A DNA stretch of 42,397 bases. Origin: Methylobacterium sp. E-066. Its GTDB lineage: Bacteria > Pseudomonadota > Alphaproteobacteria > Rhizobiales > Beijerinckiaceae. Of this stretch, positions 1-8,607 are shown piece after piece. The notes beneath the pieces were generated by a model that saw nothing but the letters and a program-made list of their open reading frames with translations, searched no databases and was not told the DNA's origin. Location of the stretch: positions 1 through 42,397 of the forward strand of contig NZ_JAKSYO010000015.1 of assembly GCF_022829635.1 (NCBI RefSeq), in the 5' to 3' direction. Every line of letters starts with the position of its first letter. Position 1 is the stretch's first letter. The position numbers and the translations under genes were made by a program.

Positions 1-129
1 ACCAGAGGGCACGTTCCCACGCGTTACTCACCCGTCCGCCGCTGACACCCCGAAGGATGCCCGCTCGACTTGCATGTGTTAAGCCTGCCGCCAGCGTTCG
101 CTCTGAGCCAGGATCAAACTCTCACGTTG
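1..129 (-). rRNA. rrs: 16S ribosomal RNA, 5' end (partial)
   Basis: The reverse complement carries the universal bacterial 16S start AGAGTTTGATCCTGGCTCAG, then the GCGAACGCTGGCGGCAGGC and AACACATGCAAGTCGAGCGG blocks and GGGTGAGTAACGCGTGGGAA. Only the first ~129 nt lie in the window; the gene continues past the left edge. The mature 5' end is set near 129 by analogy with other alphaproteobacterial 16S genes. The variable stretch after AAGTCGAGCGG resembles Methylobacterium-type 16S, which is the main clue to the organism. Confidence 0.97.
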
Positions 130-325
130 AAGAGATTGATCTGGCCGATCACGTAGTTCTCAGACGGAGCCTCACAATCGACCAAGCAGCGCTTCACAGC
201 GCAGCCAGATCGGTGAGCTCAAAAAGAAAGATACGACGATCGGCACTAGTCTCTCACTTGTCGAAGCCTAAACTCCGACCGCAAGGACAAACGCCGTCCG
301 CGTCTCCCTTCCTCAAATCCAACAA

Positions 326-337
326 TGTCAAAGACCG
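326..337 (-). promoter_or_regulatory. rRNA leader boxA-like antitermination site
   Basis: The minus strand reads CGGTCTTTGACA, close to the boxA core (YGCTCTTTAACA) bound by NusB-S10 during rRNA antitermination. It lies about 200 nt upstream of the 16S 5' end and about 140 nt downstream of the proposed promoter, the expected place in an rrn leader. The rest of 130-470 is untranslated leader, and I see no credible gene in it. Confidence 0.55.
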
Positions 338-472
338 TGCGGCAGGATCCAGAGACCCGACCTACTACAGACAAACAGCAAGCTGCTCGGCTTTCTCGCC
401 GGCCAACCCCGCAGATCTGTCAGAAGATGCCTCAGCGCCCGGGCCACTTCCGCGGCCGGCGCCGATGAGCGG

Positions 473-502
473 TGTATACGCAGCTGGTTCCCGGCCGTCA
501 AC
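473..502 (-). promoter_or_regulatory. Candidate rRNA operon promoter
   Basis: On the minus strand TTGACG (502-497) and TATACA (478-473) are separated by 18 bp; reading the -10 as GTATAC gives 17 bp. This is the only good sigma70-type pair I found between the MBL gene (stop at 611) and the 16S gene. Transcription would start near 466 and give a leader of about 340 nt containing the boxA-like site. It reads in the same direction as the MBL gene just upstream. Confidence 0.6.
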
Positions 503-610
503 AGGGTTGTTCCGGGAGGAGCCGATTTTCTTGGACTCCGGCGACGACAAGGGTGTGACAGCCGATTCTGCCCCTACCTCCGATTGTGTTCCCCTCCCCC
601 GAAGCGTGTC

Positions 611-1429
611 TCAGGCGTCGAGGCTCAGGGTCATCCCGTCATAGGCCGGCGCGACACCCGCGGGCAGGCGCACCGCCAGGGCCGCGTAGTCGAGATCGGT
701 GTGGAGGTTGGTCAGCACCGCCCGCCGGGGCTTGGTCTCGGCGATCAGCGCCAGGGCATCCGAGACGGAAAAATGCGTTGGGTGCGGCGTGTCCCGCAGG
801 GCATCGATGATCAGGAGGTCGAGACCGTGGAGACGTGCCCGGCTCGCCTCCGGGATCAGGCTGACATCGGGCATGTAGGCGGCCTGCCCGAACCGGAAGC
901 CCAAGGCCGCCTCGGTGCCATGCTCCACCGGGAGCGATTCCACGGTGATCGGACCGCCCGGACCGTCGAGGATCAGTTCGGAAGGCAGATCGCGCAGGTC
1001 GAGGATCGGCGGATAGGCGCTGCCCGGGGGCGTCTCGAAGCAGTAGCCGAACCGCGTGGTCAGCAGCGACTGGGTGAGCGTGTCGGCATAGACCGGGATG
1101 CGCCCGCGCATGGTGATCACCAGGGGGCGCAGGTCGTCGATGCCGTGGGTGTGGTCGGCGTGGGCGTGGGTGTAGAGCACGCCGTCGAGGCGCTGGACGC
1201 CCGCATCGATGAGCTGCTCGCGCAGGTCGGGCGAGGTGTCGACCAGCAGCGTGGTCCGCCCTCCCCCAGAGGCACGCTCGACCAGGATCGAGCAGCGGCG
1301 GCGGCGGTTGCGCGGATCCTCCGGATCGCAGGCGCCCCAGCCGCTGCCGACCCGCGGCACCCCGCCGGACGAGCCGCAGCCGAGGATGCGCAGGGTCAGG
1401 CTCGCCGGCGCGGCGCCCGGATCGGTCAT
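611..1429 (-). CDS. MBL-fold metallo-hydrolase (PhnP-like)
   Basis: A 272-residue metallo-beta-lactamase-fold hydrolase. The N-terminus has the glycine-rich GCGSSGGVPRVG strand-loop, then a nucleotide-binding-like DPEDPRNRRRRCSILV stretch, and the metal motif HAHADHTHGIDD (HxHxDH) that would bind two metal ions. A later LPVEHGTEAALGFRF region supplies another histidine. The nearest named relatives are PhnP-type cyclic phosphate phosphodiesterases and RNase Z-like proteins, but there is no phosphonate lyase operon here, so the substrate is unknown. The ATG overlaps the tatD stop by 4 bp, so the two are probably translationally coupled. It is last in the metG-tatD-MBL group, a common arrangement in Hyphomicrobiales. 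Confidence 0.85.
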   Translation of the reverse strand: MTDPGAAPASLTLRILGCGSSGGVPRVGSGWGACDPEDPRNRRRRCSILVERASGGGRTTLLVDTSPDLREQLIDAGVQRLDGVLYTHAHADHTHGIDDLRPLVITMRGRIPVYADTLTQSLLTTRFGYCFETPPGSAYPPILDLRDLPSELILDGPGGPITVESLPVEHGTEAALGFRFGQAAYMPDVSLIPEASRARLHGLDLLIIDALRDTPHPTHFSVSDALALIAETKPRRAVLTNLHTDLDYAALAVRLPAGVAPAYDGMTLSLDA

Positions 1430-2211
1430 GCCGCTTTCGCCTTGTCGAACAGGGCGAAAAAATTCGCCGTGGTGAGCCGGGCGAAGTCCTCGGCGGACAG
1501 CCCCAGGGTCTCGGCGAGCGACCGGGCGGTGTCGGCCGTGTAGGCCGGCTCGTTGGTGCGGCCGCGATGCGGCTCGGGGGCGAGGAACGGCGCGTCGGTC
1601 TCCACCAGGATCCGGTCGCGGGGCACGCTCCGGGCGATGTCGCGCAAAGCGTGCGAGCGCCGGAAGGTGACGATGCCGGAGAACGAGATCGACAGCCCCA
1701 GCTCGATCCCGACCTCGGCGAGGCGCCGGCCCGACGAGAAGCAGTGCAGCACCGCCCGGAACGGCGTCCGGCCCATCTCGTCGGTGAGCACCCGCTCCAT
1801 GTGGTCGTCGGCATCCCGGGCGTGGATGACGAGCGGCAGGCCGGACAGGCGCGCCGCCTCGATATGGGCGCGCAGCACCCGCTCCTGCACGGCCTCGGGG
1901 GCGCCGTCGGGATAGTGGTAGTCGAGTCCCGCCTCGCCGATCCCGACGCAGCGGGGATGCGCGGTCGCGATCCCCGCGATCGTCTCGGCGGGCACATCCG
2001 GCTCCTCGGCGGCCCCGTCCGGATGGGTGCCGATGGTGAACCAGATCTCGGGATGGGCCTCGGCGATCGCCCGGTAGGTCTCGGCCCGGGCGACCCGGGT
2101 CGAGATGGTGAGCATGCCGGTGACGCCCACGGCCCGGGCGCGGGCGATCACGCCGGGCAGGTCCGCGGAAAAGTCCGGGAAATCGAGGTGGCAGTGGCTG
2201 TCGATCAGCAT
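1426..2211 (-). CDS. tatD: TatD family metal-dependent DNase
   Basis: A 261-residue TIM-barrel metal hydrolase of the TatD family (3'-5' DNase or deoxyribonuclease-like). The protein starts MLIDSHCHLDF, giving the HxH metal pair, followed by GIGEAGLDYHY with the bridging glutamate, LVIHARDADD and LHCFSSG with further histidines, and the closing LVETDAPFLAPEP with the catalytic aspartate. Length is normal for the family. It starts 17 bp after the metG stop and overlaps the MBL gene by 4 bp, so the three form one transcription unit. TatD proteins act in DNA repair and turnover; despite the name they are not part of Tat export. Confidence 0.92.
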   Translation of the reverse strand: MLIDSHCHLDFPDFSADLPGVIARARAVGVTGMLTISTRVARAETYRAIAEAHPEIWFTIGTHPDGAAEEPDVPAETIAGIATAHPRCVGIGEAGLDYHYPDGAPEAVQERVLRAHIEAARLSGLPLVIHARDADDHMERVLTDEMGRTPFRAVLHCFSSGRRLAEVGIELGLSISFSGIVTFRRSHALRDIARSVPRDRILVETDAPFLAPEPHRGRTNEPAYTADTARSLAETLGLSAEDFARLTTANFFALFDKAKAA

Positions 2212-2228
2212 CGTGTCTCGGATCGCTG

Positions 2229-3806
2229 TCAGGCGGCCGGCGTTTCAGGCCGCTCAAACCGGGGGAAGACCGGGGCTGGGGCGGGCAAGGCGGTGCCGGG
2301 CACCAGGCGACCGCCCTCCCCCACATCGGCGAGCATGCGCCGGTCTGACGGTACGGCGAGCAGGTCCAGGAGCCTGGACGCTGCCGTGGGCACGAAGGGC
2401 TGGACCAGGATGCCGAAGGCCCGCAGGGCTTCCAGCGTCGTGTAGAGCACGGCGTTCATCCGGGCCGGATCGGACTTGCGCAGCTTCCAGGGCTCCTGGC
2501 CGGCGAAGTAGCGGTTGGCCTCGGCCACCACCGCCCAGATCTCGGCCAGGACGCTGTGGAGCGCGAGATCGCCCATCAGGCTCCGCACTCTGTCCGGGAG
2601 GGCGTCGGCCTGGGCCAGCAAGGCGCGATCGGCCTCATCCAAGGAACCGGGATCCGGCACCGCGCCGTCGCAGTTCTTGGCGACCATCGAGAGCGAGCGC
2701 TGGGCGAGGTTGCCGAGGTCGTTGGCGAGATCGGCGTTGATCCGCCCGATGATCGCCTCGTGGCTGTAGCTGCCGTCGCCGCCGAACGGCACTTCGCGCA
2801 GCACGAAGTAGCGCACCGGATCGACCCCGTAGGTGTCGGCGAGCTCGAACGGGTCGAGGACGTTGCCGAGCGACTTCGACATCTTCTCGCCCTTGGAGAG
2901 CAGGAAGCCGTGGCCGAACACGCGCTTGGGCAGGGGCAGCCCGGCCGACATCAGGAAGGCCGGCCAGTAGATCGCGTGAAAGCGGACGATGTCCTTGCCG
3001 ATCACGTGCAGGTCCATCGGCCAGAATTTTTTCCGGGGATCGGACTCGTCCGGGAAGCCGGTAACCGTCAGGTAATTGGTCAGGGCATCGACCCACACAT
3101 ACATGACGTGGTTCGGATGCCCCGGCACCGGCACGCCCCAGTCGAAAGTGGTGCGGCTGACCGAGAGGTCCTTGAGGCCGGAGCGCACGAAGCTCGCCAC
3201 CTCGTTTTTTCGGGTTTCCGGCCCGATGAAGTCCGGCTGGTCCTCATAGAGCTTGAGCAGCCGGTCCTGGTAGGCGGACAATCTGAAGAGAAAATTCTCC
3301 TCCTCCATCCACACCACCGGCGTGTCGGTGGCGAGGCTGCGGCGGCTGCCATCCTCCAGCAGGCGGGTCTCGGCCTCGTCGTAATAGGCCTCGTCGCGCA
3401 CGGAGTACCAGCCGGCGTATTTGTCCAGGTAGATGTCGCCGTTGGCCTCCATCCGCCGCCAGATCTCCTGCGCGGCTTCGTAGTGGCCGGGCTCGGTGGT
3501 GCGGATGAAGCGGTCGTAGGCGCAATCCATCCGGTCGGCCATCGCCTGGAACCGGGCTGCCGTACCGTCGACGAAGGCGCGCGGGCTGGTGCCGGCCCGG
3601 GTCGCCGCCTGCTGGATCTTGAGGCCGTGCTCGTCCGTGCCGGTGGAGAACAGCACGTCGTAGCCGTCGAGCCGGTGGAAGCGGGCAATGGCATCGGCGG
3701 CGATCACCTCGTAGGCGTGGCCGATATGCGGCGCGCCGTTGGGGTAGGAGATCGCGGTCGAGAGGCCGAAGGTTTTTTGGGACTGCGCCGGGGCGTTGGA
3801 CGTCAC
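2229..3806 (-). CDS. metG: Methionyl-tRNA synthetase
   Basis: A 525-residue class I aminoacyl-tRNA synthetase charging tRNA-Met with methionine. The HIGH signature is at residues 27-30 ([10 protein letters not shown]) and KMSKS at 308-312 ([12 protein letters not shown]), with [12 protein letters not shown] between them in the catalytic domain. The connective domain (about 130-160, [14 protein letters not shown]) lacks the zinc-binding cysteines of the E. coli enzyme, and the C-terminal tRNA-binding domain of longer MetRS proteins is absent; both fit the short zinc-free type common in alphaproteobacteria. The start is GTG with only a weak ribosome-binding site. It precedes tatD. Its usual upstream neighbour holB is separated from it by the opposite-strand FkbM gene. 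Confidence 0.95.
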   Translation of the reverse strand: MTSNAPAQSQKTFGLSTAISYPNGAPHIGHAYEVIAADAIARFHRLDGYDVLFSTGTDEHGLKIQQAATRAGTSPRAFVDGTAARFQAMADRMDCAYDRFIRTTEPGHYEAAQEIWRRMEANGDIYLDKYAGWYSVRDEAYYDEAETRLLEDGSRRSLATDTPVVWMEEENFLFRLSAYQDRLLKLYEDQPDFIGPETRKNEVASFVRSGLKDLSVSRTTFDWGVPVPGHPNHVMYVWVDALTNYLTVTGFPDESDPRKKFWPMDLHVIGKDIVRFHAIYWPAFLMSAGLPLPKRVFGHGFLLSKGEKMSKSLGNVLDPFELADTYGVDPVRYFVLREVPFGGDGSYSHEAIIGRINADLANDLGNLAQRSLSMVAKNCDGAVPDPGSLDEADRALLAQADALPDRVRSLMGDLALHSVLAEIWAVVAEANRYFAGQEPWKLRKSDPARMNAVLYTTLEALRAFGILVQPFVPTAASRLLDLLAVPSDRRMLADVGEGGRLVPGTALPAPAPVFPRFERPETPAA

Positions 3807-4026
3807 GTCTGTGGTGTTCCGGATGATCGCAAAAGGCTGCCCGCGTTGTCGCGCGGCAGCGGCGGGGACGCAACCGCCGTGGGCTCAGGTCCCCGGCGCA
3901 GCGCGGGATCGCCGGATGCGATACGGCGCCGCCGTCATCGGAAGCGCGGATTGTGCGCGATTAAAGCTTTGGCAACCATGTTGATCGGACAAGACATCGC
4001 GATTTTCCAATCCGGAGCGGGCCGTC

Positions 4027-5046
4027 GTGAGTTTTGCGCTCGACATCGTCAGAAATATCGTCGCGCATCGGGGCGCCGAGATCCCGGATCCGATCATCGA
4101 TCGCTGGGTGTTCGGCGACCGGGCTCCGAGCCCGCTCCCGGCGGCGCATGCCCTCGAGGCGATCGCCAGGCTGGTCGAGAATCAGGCCGAGTACGACCAT
4201 GTCGGAAGTCTTCTCGATGCGCGCTCCCGCAAGCTCCTGAGCGACGTCATCACGTACCGGGCCCTCGGGCCGGTCCGCTACGCGCTCCCCTTGAGCACGC
4301 CGGACTACATCGACCTCTACACCAAGGCCGCCGCCTATCGCGTCGGGCCGAGCGACCAGGTGTTCCCGCCGTTCCTGTTCGAGGCCTTCGCGGTGGAGCA
4401 CCAGGGACACACGCTGGAACTGGGCGCGTGGCTCGGCAACATCGTCGCGACCTTCCTCCTCCGGCAATATTACCTGGACGGGCCGCGCAGCATCCAGCCC
4501 GAGGCCGGCGACGTCGTGATCGATGCCGGCGGATGCTTCGGCGACACGGCCCTCGCCTTCGCGGCCACCGTCGGCGAGACCGGCCGCGTCTTCTCCTTCG
4601 ATCCGCTGCCGGCGCATCAGGCGGTCATGCGCGCGAACTTCGATCGCAATCCGCAGCTCGCCGAGCGGATCGCGCTGGTCCCGCACGCGCTCAGCCATGC
4701 GGCCGGCGAAACCGTCCGGTTCGCCGCGAAGGGCGCCGCCTCCTTCATGCACGCTCAGGGCGACATCGAGGCCCGGACCGACACGATCGACCAGCTCGTC
4801 GAGAGGCAGGGGCTCGACCGGGTCGACTTCATCAAGATGGATATCGAGGGCGCGGAGCGCTCCGCACTGATCGGGGCCCGGACCACGATCGCGCGGCACA
4901 AGCCGAAGCTCGCGATCTCGGGCTACCACTCGGATGACGATCTGATCATCATCCCGATGCTGATCAAGCGCCTGAACCCGGACTACGAAATCCATATCGG
5001 GCACTACACCAACTTCGAGTGGGAGACGGTCGTCTACGCCGCTTGA
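4027..5046 (+). CDS. FkbM family SAM-dependent methyltransferase
   Basis: A 339-residue protein with an FkbM-type methyltransferase domain in its C-terminal half. The SAM-binding motif I is DVVIDAGGCFGDTALAF (about 162-178), followed by GRVFSFDPLP (acidic end of strand 2) and the FkbM signature VDFIKMDIEGAERSAL (about 266-281). The N-terminal ~150 residues match no domain I recognise. Such enzymes usually O-methylate sugars or secondary metabolites; the substrate here is unknown. Translation starts at GTG after GGAGCGGG. It is the only rightward gene between 611 and 9933 and sits between holB and metG, so it looks like an insertion into a housekeeping cluster. Confidence 0.85.
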   Translation: MSFALDIVRNIVAHRGAEIPDPIIDRWVFGDRAPSPLPAAHALEAIARLVENQAEYDHVGSLLDARSRKLLSDVITYRALGPVRYALPLSTPDYIDLYTKAAAYRVGPSDQVFPPFLFEAFAVEHQGHTLELGAWLGNIVATFLLRQYYLDGPRSIQPEAGDVVIDAGGCFGDTALAFAATVGETGRVFSFDPLPAHQAVMRANFDRNPQLAERIALVPHALSHAAGETVRFAAKGAASFMHAQGDIEARTDTIDQLVERQGLDRVDFIKMDIEGAERSALIGARTTIARHKPKLAISGYHSDDDLIIIPMLIKRLNPDYEIHIGHYTNFEWETVVYAA

Positions 5047-5074
5047 AGCATCCTCTCGACGCGGCCGGACGGCC

Positions 5075-6127
5075 CTACGCAGTCTCGGCGAGGTCGCCGA
5101 ACAGGGACAGCACCACCGGGCGCCGGTCGAGATTGTAGATCGCCGCCTCCCGGGCGGCGCGGCCGAACCGCTCGGCGACCTCGACCAGGGCGGCAAGGCG
5201 CGCCGGCGGCTCGTCCCGGCGGCGGTCGAGCTCGGCCGAGACGAAGCGCAGGACCGCGTCCTGGGCGGCCTCGAACCGGGCCTCCGCGTCGCGCCCGGCC
5301 AGGGTCTCGGCGAGCTTGAGCACCCGGCCCCAATCGGGCGTCTGCGCCCGGGCCAGCAGGGTCTCGACCTCGGCGACGAGGCCGGCCGTGACCGGATCGA
5401 GCATCGCCAGCGCCCGGGCGACCGAACCCTCGCACTGGGCGACCGCCCGGGCCAGGGCGGCCTCGTCCGGCTGCGGGAACGGCTCGGGCAGGCCGCGCAC
5501 CACCTGGGCCACCACCTCGGGGGCGAGCGGGCGCAGCATCAGCACCCGGCAGCGGGAGCGGATCGTCGGCAGGAGCCGGCCGGGCTGGTGGGCCAGGATC
5601 AGGAACAGGGCGCGGGGCGGCGGCTCCTCCAGGACCTTGAGCAGGGCGTTGGCGGCATTGGCGTTGAGGTCCTCGGCGCTGTCGAGGATGCAGACCCGCC
5701 AGCCGGAATCGGTGGCCGTCGAGGCGAACAGGTCCAGCGCCCGGCGGACCATGTCGACCGAGATCTTGGTGGGCAGCGCCTTGGCGCCGGCGGTGCGGTG
5801 GCGGCGCAGGGCCACCAGGTTCGGATGCGACAGGCCCGCGACCTTGCCGGAGACGGGATTGTCCTTCGGCACGTCGAGCCCGGCCGGTCCGCCGCCCTCG
5901 GGATAGGCGAGCAGCCGGCGGGCGACCCGGTAGGCGAGGGTCGCCTTGCCGATGCCGGGGGCGCCGCCGATCAGCCAGGCATGGTGCAGGCGCCCCGCCG
6001 CGATCCCGGCCCCGAAGGCGTCGGCCGCAGCCTCGTGGCCGACCAGCGCCCGGGTCTCCCGCGGGCGCGGGATACCGGGGAGGTCGCCGGGCTCGACATC
6101 GTCGGCGGCGCGGTCTGCCAGTCTCAT
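5075..6127 (-). CDS. holB: DNA polymerase III subunit delta prime
   Basis: A 350-residue clamp-loader subunit (delta') of DNA polymerase III, belonging to the AAA+ family. After VGHEAAADAF the P-loop is GGAPGIGKAT (about 54-63), followed by a sensor region (CILDSAEDLNANAANALLK), LEEPPPRALFLI, and the SRC motif in TIRSRCRVL that delivers the arginine finger to a neighbouring clamp-loader subunit. The zinc-module cysteines of E. coli delta' are missing, as in many alphaproteobacteria. The gene lies 395 bp downstream of tmk, with the structured repeat in between; tmk and holB are usually adjacent. It ends 28 bp from the convergent FkbM stop. Confidence 0.92.
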   Translation of the reverse strand: MRLADRAADDVEPGDLPGIPRPRETRALVGHEAAADAFGAGIAAGRLHHAWLIGGAPGIGKATLAYRVARRLLAYPEGGGPAGLDVPKDNPVSGKVAGLSHPNLVALRRHRTAGAKALPTKISVDMVRRALDLFASTATDSGWRVCILDSAEDLNANAANALLKVLEEPPPRALFLILAHQPGRLLPTIRSRCRVLMLRPLAPEVVAQVVRGLPEPFPQPDEAALARAVAQCEGSVARALAMLDPVTAGLVAEVETLLARAQTPDWGRVLKLAETLAGRDAEARFEAAQDAVLRFVSAELDRRRDEPPARLAALVEVAERFGRAAREAAIYNLDRRPVVLSLFGDLAETA

Positions 6128-6265
6128 GCGGCCTGTCTCTTCGCGCGAAGTCCGGCCTACCCGGCAAGGGGCGGCAGGCCCTTTGAAGTCCCCGTTTCGC
6201 GCGGTTTACACAGATGGAACGGCGGCGCCCACCGCCTCGGGGCCGACTCACGCCGGCCTCGCACG

Positions 6266-6478
6266 GTGGGCCTCACCAACCCACTCCGCGAAGGCCGCAC
6301 GCGGCCGGATGCGGCCGGGAGTGCAGAGAATGGTTCTCTCTCTGGCAGTCTCAAAATCGGAAAATGGCGAGTGGAGATTCCACCTCCGACTCGCCATTCA
6401 CCCACTGATTTTGAGTTGGCTACACCTTAACGGGTGAATGCCAGGGGTCGGCGGCAGCCACCGCCGGTCCCACTCCCG
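6266..6478 (-). ncRNA. Candidate structured RNA element, copy A
   Basis: A ~213-nt element matching 38385-38596 in inverted orientation, with a single one-base indel. Read on the minus strand it can fold as follows: closing pair GGGAGTG (6477-6471) with CACTCCC (6323-6317); a GGCGG/CCGCC hairpin; CTGGCA with TGCCAG enclosing a small hairpin and a long stem whose outer part is CTCAAAATC/GATTTTGAG (6415-6407 with 6358-6350); GGCCGCA/TGCGGCC (6316-6310 with 6299-6293); and a last hairpin GTGGG/CCCAC (6284-6280 with 6270-6266). Several pairs differ from copy B by matched double changes. It lies between tmk and holB and reads the same way as both. The strand is inferred from a promoter-like sequence and an A-T to G-T change. 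It could instead be a DNA-level palindromic repeat. Confidence 0.55.
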
Positions 6479-6506
6479 AATATAGACCGGCCGAGACGCT
6501 GCGCAA
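6479..6506 (-). promoter_or_regulatory. Promoter-like sequence of structured element A
   Basis: Minus strand TTGCGC (6506-6501), 16-bp spacer, TATATT (6484-6479), directly before the conserved element and 17 bp after the tmk stop. The TATATT hexamer is also present in copy B at 38379-38384. The hexamer is so close to the folded region that a start 6-8 nt downstream would cut into the closing helix, so either the pairing is shorter or the real promoter is elsewhere. Confidence 0.4.
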
Positions 6507-6522
6507 ATCCGCGCCCGGCGTC

Positions 6523-7227
6523 TCAGGCGGCATCGCCCCGGCTCCCTTTCATCGGCAGCAGGCCGGGCAAGCGGGAGGCCACCGTGGCGCGGATCGCGGA
6601 TTCCACCGAATCGGGGGCGCGTCCGGCATCGATCACCGCGCAGCGCTGCGGCTCGGCGCGGGCGATCGCCAGGAAGGCCTCGTGCAGCCGCGTGTGGAAG
6701 GCGAGGGATTCGGCCTCGAACCGGTCGGCCCCCTGCCCCGTCCCGGCGGCGCGCCCGGCGGCGCGGGCGAGCCCGGCCTCGGGGGCTAAGTCGAGGATCA
6801 GGGTGAGATCGGGCCGGGTCGGGCCGACCACGACCCGCTCCAGGGCGGCGACGACGGCCGGGTCGAGGCCGCCGGCGGCGCCCTGGTAGGCCCGGGTCGA
6901 GTCGATGAAGCGATCGCACAGCACGATCTCGCCCCGGCGCAGGGCCGGGCGGATCAGCCGGTCGAGATGGTCGATCCGGGCGGCGCTGAACAGCAGCGCC
7001 TCCGCGAACGGGCCGTAGGGCTTGGCGACGCCGCCGAGCAGGGCCGCGCGGATTTCTTCCGCCCGGGGCGAGCCGCCGGGCTCGCGGGTCACGCACACCG
7101 TCCGCCCCGAGCGCGCCCGCAGGGTCGCGGCCAAGCGGGCGATCTGGGTCGACTTGCCGGCGCCCTCGCCGCCCTCGAAGGTGATGAAGGCTCCCGGCGC
7201 GGGCTCTTCGACGCGTGGCACGATCAC
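6523..7227 (-). CDS. tmk: Thymidylate kinase
   Basis: A 234-residue dTMP kinase that converts dTMP to dTDP in dTTP synthesis. The P-loop FEGGEGAGKST is near residue 15, followed by VTREPGG, the DRFIDSTRAYQG motif (DRY/H-type) and DLTLILDLAPE; an arginine-rich LID follows. The longer reading frame back to 7338 runs through the carboxypeptidase gene and has no family similarity in its extra residues, so I chose the GTG at 7227, 10 bp after that gene's stop; a second GTG at 7221 is also possible. It follows the carboxypeptidase closely and probably shares its transcript. Its usual partner holB starts 395 bp further on, beyond structured element A. Confidence 0.93.
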   Translation of the reverse strand: MIVPRVEEPAPGAFITFEGGEGAGKSTQIARLAATLRARSGRTVCVTREPGGSPRAEEIRAALLGGVAKPYGPFAEALLFSAARIDHLDRLIRPALRRGEIVLCDRFIDSTRAYQGAAGGLDPAVVAALERVVVGPTRPDLTLILDLAPEAGLARAAGRAAGTGQGADRFEAESLAFHTRLHEAFLAIARAEPQRCAVIDAGRAPDSVESAIRATVASRLPGLLPMKGSRGDAA

Positions 7228-7237
7228 GGGTGCAACA

Positions 7238-8458
7238 TCACGTCGGATCGGCCGTCCGGTCGCCGGATTTCGCGTCCTTCTTGCCGACCCGGTCGAAGGC
7301 TTTGCGCACGAGGCCGGTGCCGAATTCCAGAGCCGCATCCATAGCCCGCTGCGACAGGGTGCCGGACTCGACCGTGGCGCCGGCGAAGAGCGGCTGGTCG
7401 AGGGCGACGGTGTCGCCGCGCTGGATGCGCAGGGTGCCGACCTGCCGGCCCTCCTCCACGGGGGCGACGAGGGGCCCGGTATAGACCACCTTGGCGCTGA
7501 CCCGGTCGTTGGAGCCGCGGGGCAGCAGCACCCGCACCGGCTTCTTCGAGACCAGGGGCACGGAACCGGCTTGGCCGCCGAACACCGAGGCCTCGGCCAC
7601 GGTCTCGCCCGTCGCGAAGATCTGCCGGGGCTCGAAGGCGCGGAATCCCCATTCCATCAGCTTGCGCGATTCGGCGGCCCGGTCCCGGGCGGTCTTGAGG
7701 CCGGAGACCACCAGCACCAGGCGCTGGCCATTCTGCACCGCCGAGCCGGTCAGGGCGTAGCCGGATTCCTCCAGGTAGCCGGTCTTGAGCCCGTCGGCGC
7801 CGATATCGAGGGTCAGCAGCGGGTTGCGGTTCTGCTGGCGGATCTTGTTCCAGGTGAACTCCTTCTCGGCGAAGATCTTGTACAGATCCGGGTAGGTGTC
7901 GATGATGTGGATGGCGAGCTTGGCCATGTCCCGGGCCGTGACCTTCTGGTCGGGCGCCGCGTAGCCGGTGGCGTTGCGGAAGGTCGAGTTCGTCAGCCCG
8001 ATCTCCTTGGCGCGCTGGTTCATCAGCCCGGCGAACGCCTCCTCGGTCCCGGCCATGTTCTCCGCGATGGTGATCGCGGCGTCGTTGCCCGACTGGACGA
8101 TCAGCCCGCGCAGCAGGTCCGACATCTTGATGCGGCTGTTGACCTGCGCGAACATCGACGAGCCGCCGCCCCCGGCCCCGCCGCGCTTCCAGGCGTCCTC
8201 GGTGACGGTGAACTCGGTGTCCATCGACAGGCGGCCGGATTTCAGCGCCTCGAACACGATGTCGGTGGTCATCAGCTTGGCCATGCTGGCCGGGGAGAAC
8301 CGCTCGTCGGCGGCCTTCTCGAACAGCACCGAGCCGGAATCGGCGTCGATCAGGATCGCGTGCGGGGCCGCCGTCTGGAAGCTCTGGGCGGCCGCGCCGG
8401 CGAGGCCCGCCCCCAGCGCGCAGGCCGCCGCGAGAAGGGTGAGAAGGGTCCTGCGCAT
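7238..8458 (-). CDS. D-alanyl-D-alanine carboxypeptidase (PBP5/6 type)
   Basis: A 406-residue periplasmic penicillin-binding protein that trims the terminal D-Ala from peptidoglycan pentapeptides. A signal peptide (about residues 1-24, ending AGAAA) precedes the three serine peptidase S11 motifs: SMAK at 58-61, SGN at 123-125 and KTG at 225-227. The C-terminal part after LPRGSNDRVSAKV is the beta-rich PBP5 domain, and the tail beyond residue 380 may be a membrane anchor or linker. I chose ATG 8458 over the GTG one codon upstream; GGGACGGAAC is a fair ribosome-binding site. It would fit dacC or dacF of other alphaproteobacteria. Its downstream neighbour is tmk. Confidence 0.92.
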   Translation of the reverse strand: MRRTLLTLLAAACALGAGLAGAAAQSFQTAAPHAILIDADSGSVLFEKAADERFSPASMAKLMTTDIVFEALKSGRLSMDTEFTVTEDAWKRGGAGGGGSSMFAQVNSRIKMSDLLRGLIVQSGNDAAITIAENMAGTEEAFAGLMNQRAKEIGLTNSTFRNATGYAAPDQKVTARDMAKLAIHIIDTYPDLYKIFAEKEFTWNKIRQQNRNPLLTLDIGADGLKTGYLEESGYALTGSAVQNGQRLVLVVSGLKTARDRAAESRKLMEWGFRAFEPRQIFATGETVAEASVFGGQAGSVPLVSKKPVRVLLPRGSNDRVSAKVVYTGPLVAPVEEGRQVGTLRIQRGDTVALDQPLFAGATVESGTLSQRAMDAALEFGTGLVRKAFDRVGKKDAKSGDRTADPT

Positions 8459-8607
8459 CACCGTTCCGTCCCACGCCTGCCGCCCGGTTGGAAGACCGCC
8501 AACCGTATCCGGATAACAAGCGTGACCATATTACGGTTTCGACGTGGGATCGAACGCGAAATGCCGCATTGCGGGACCGGCGGCCCTTCGCGGCGCGCCG
8601 GTCCGCG

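Noticed and set aside
57..644. 195-codon frame over the rRNA leader
   Set aside because: It overlaps the 16S gene, boxA and rRNA promoter on the opposite strand, with no family likeness.
611..2326. A 571-codon frame suggesting a fused TatD/MBL protein
   Set aside because: The N-terminal half is a shadow of tatD in another frame; the real MBL gene starts at 1429 with a 4-bp overlap.
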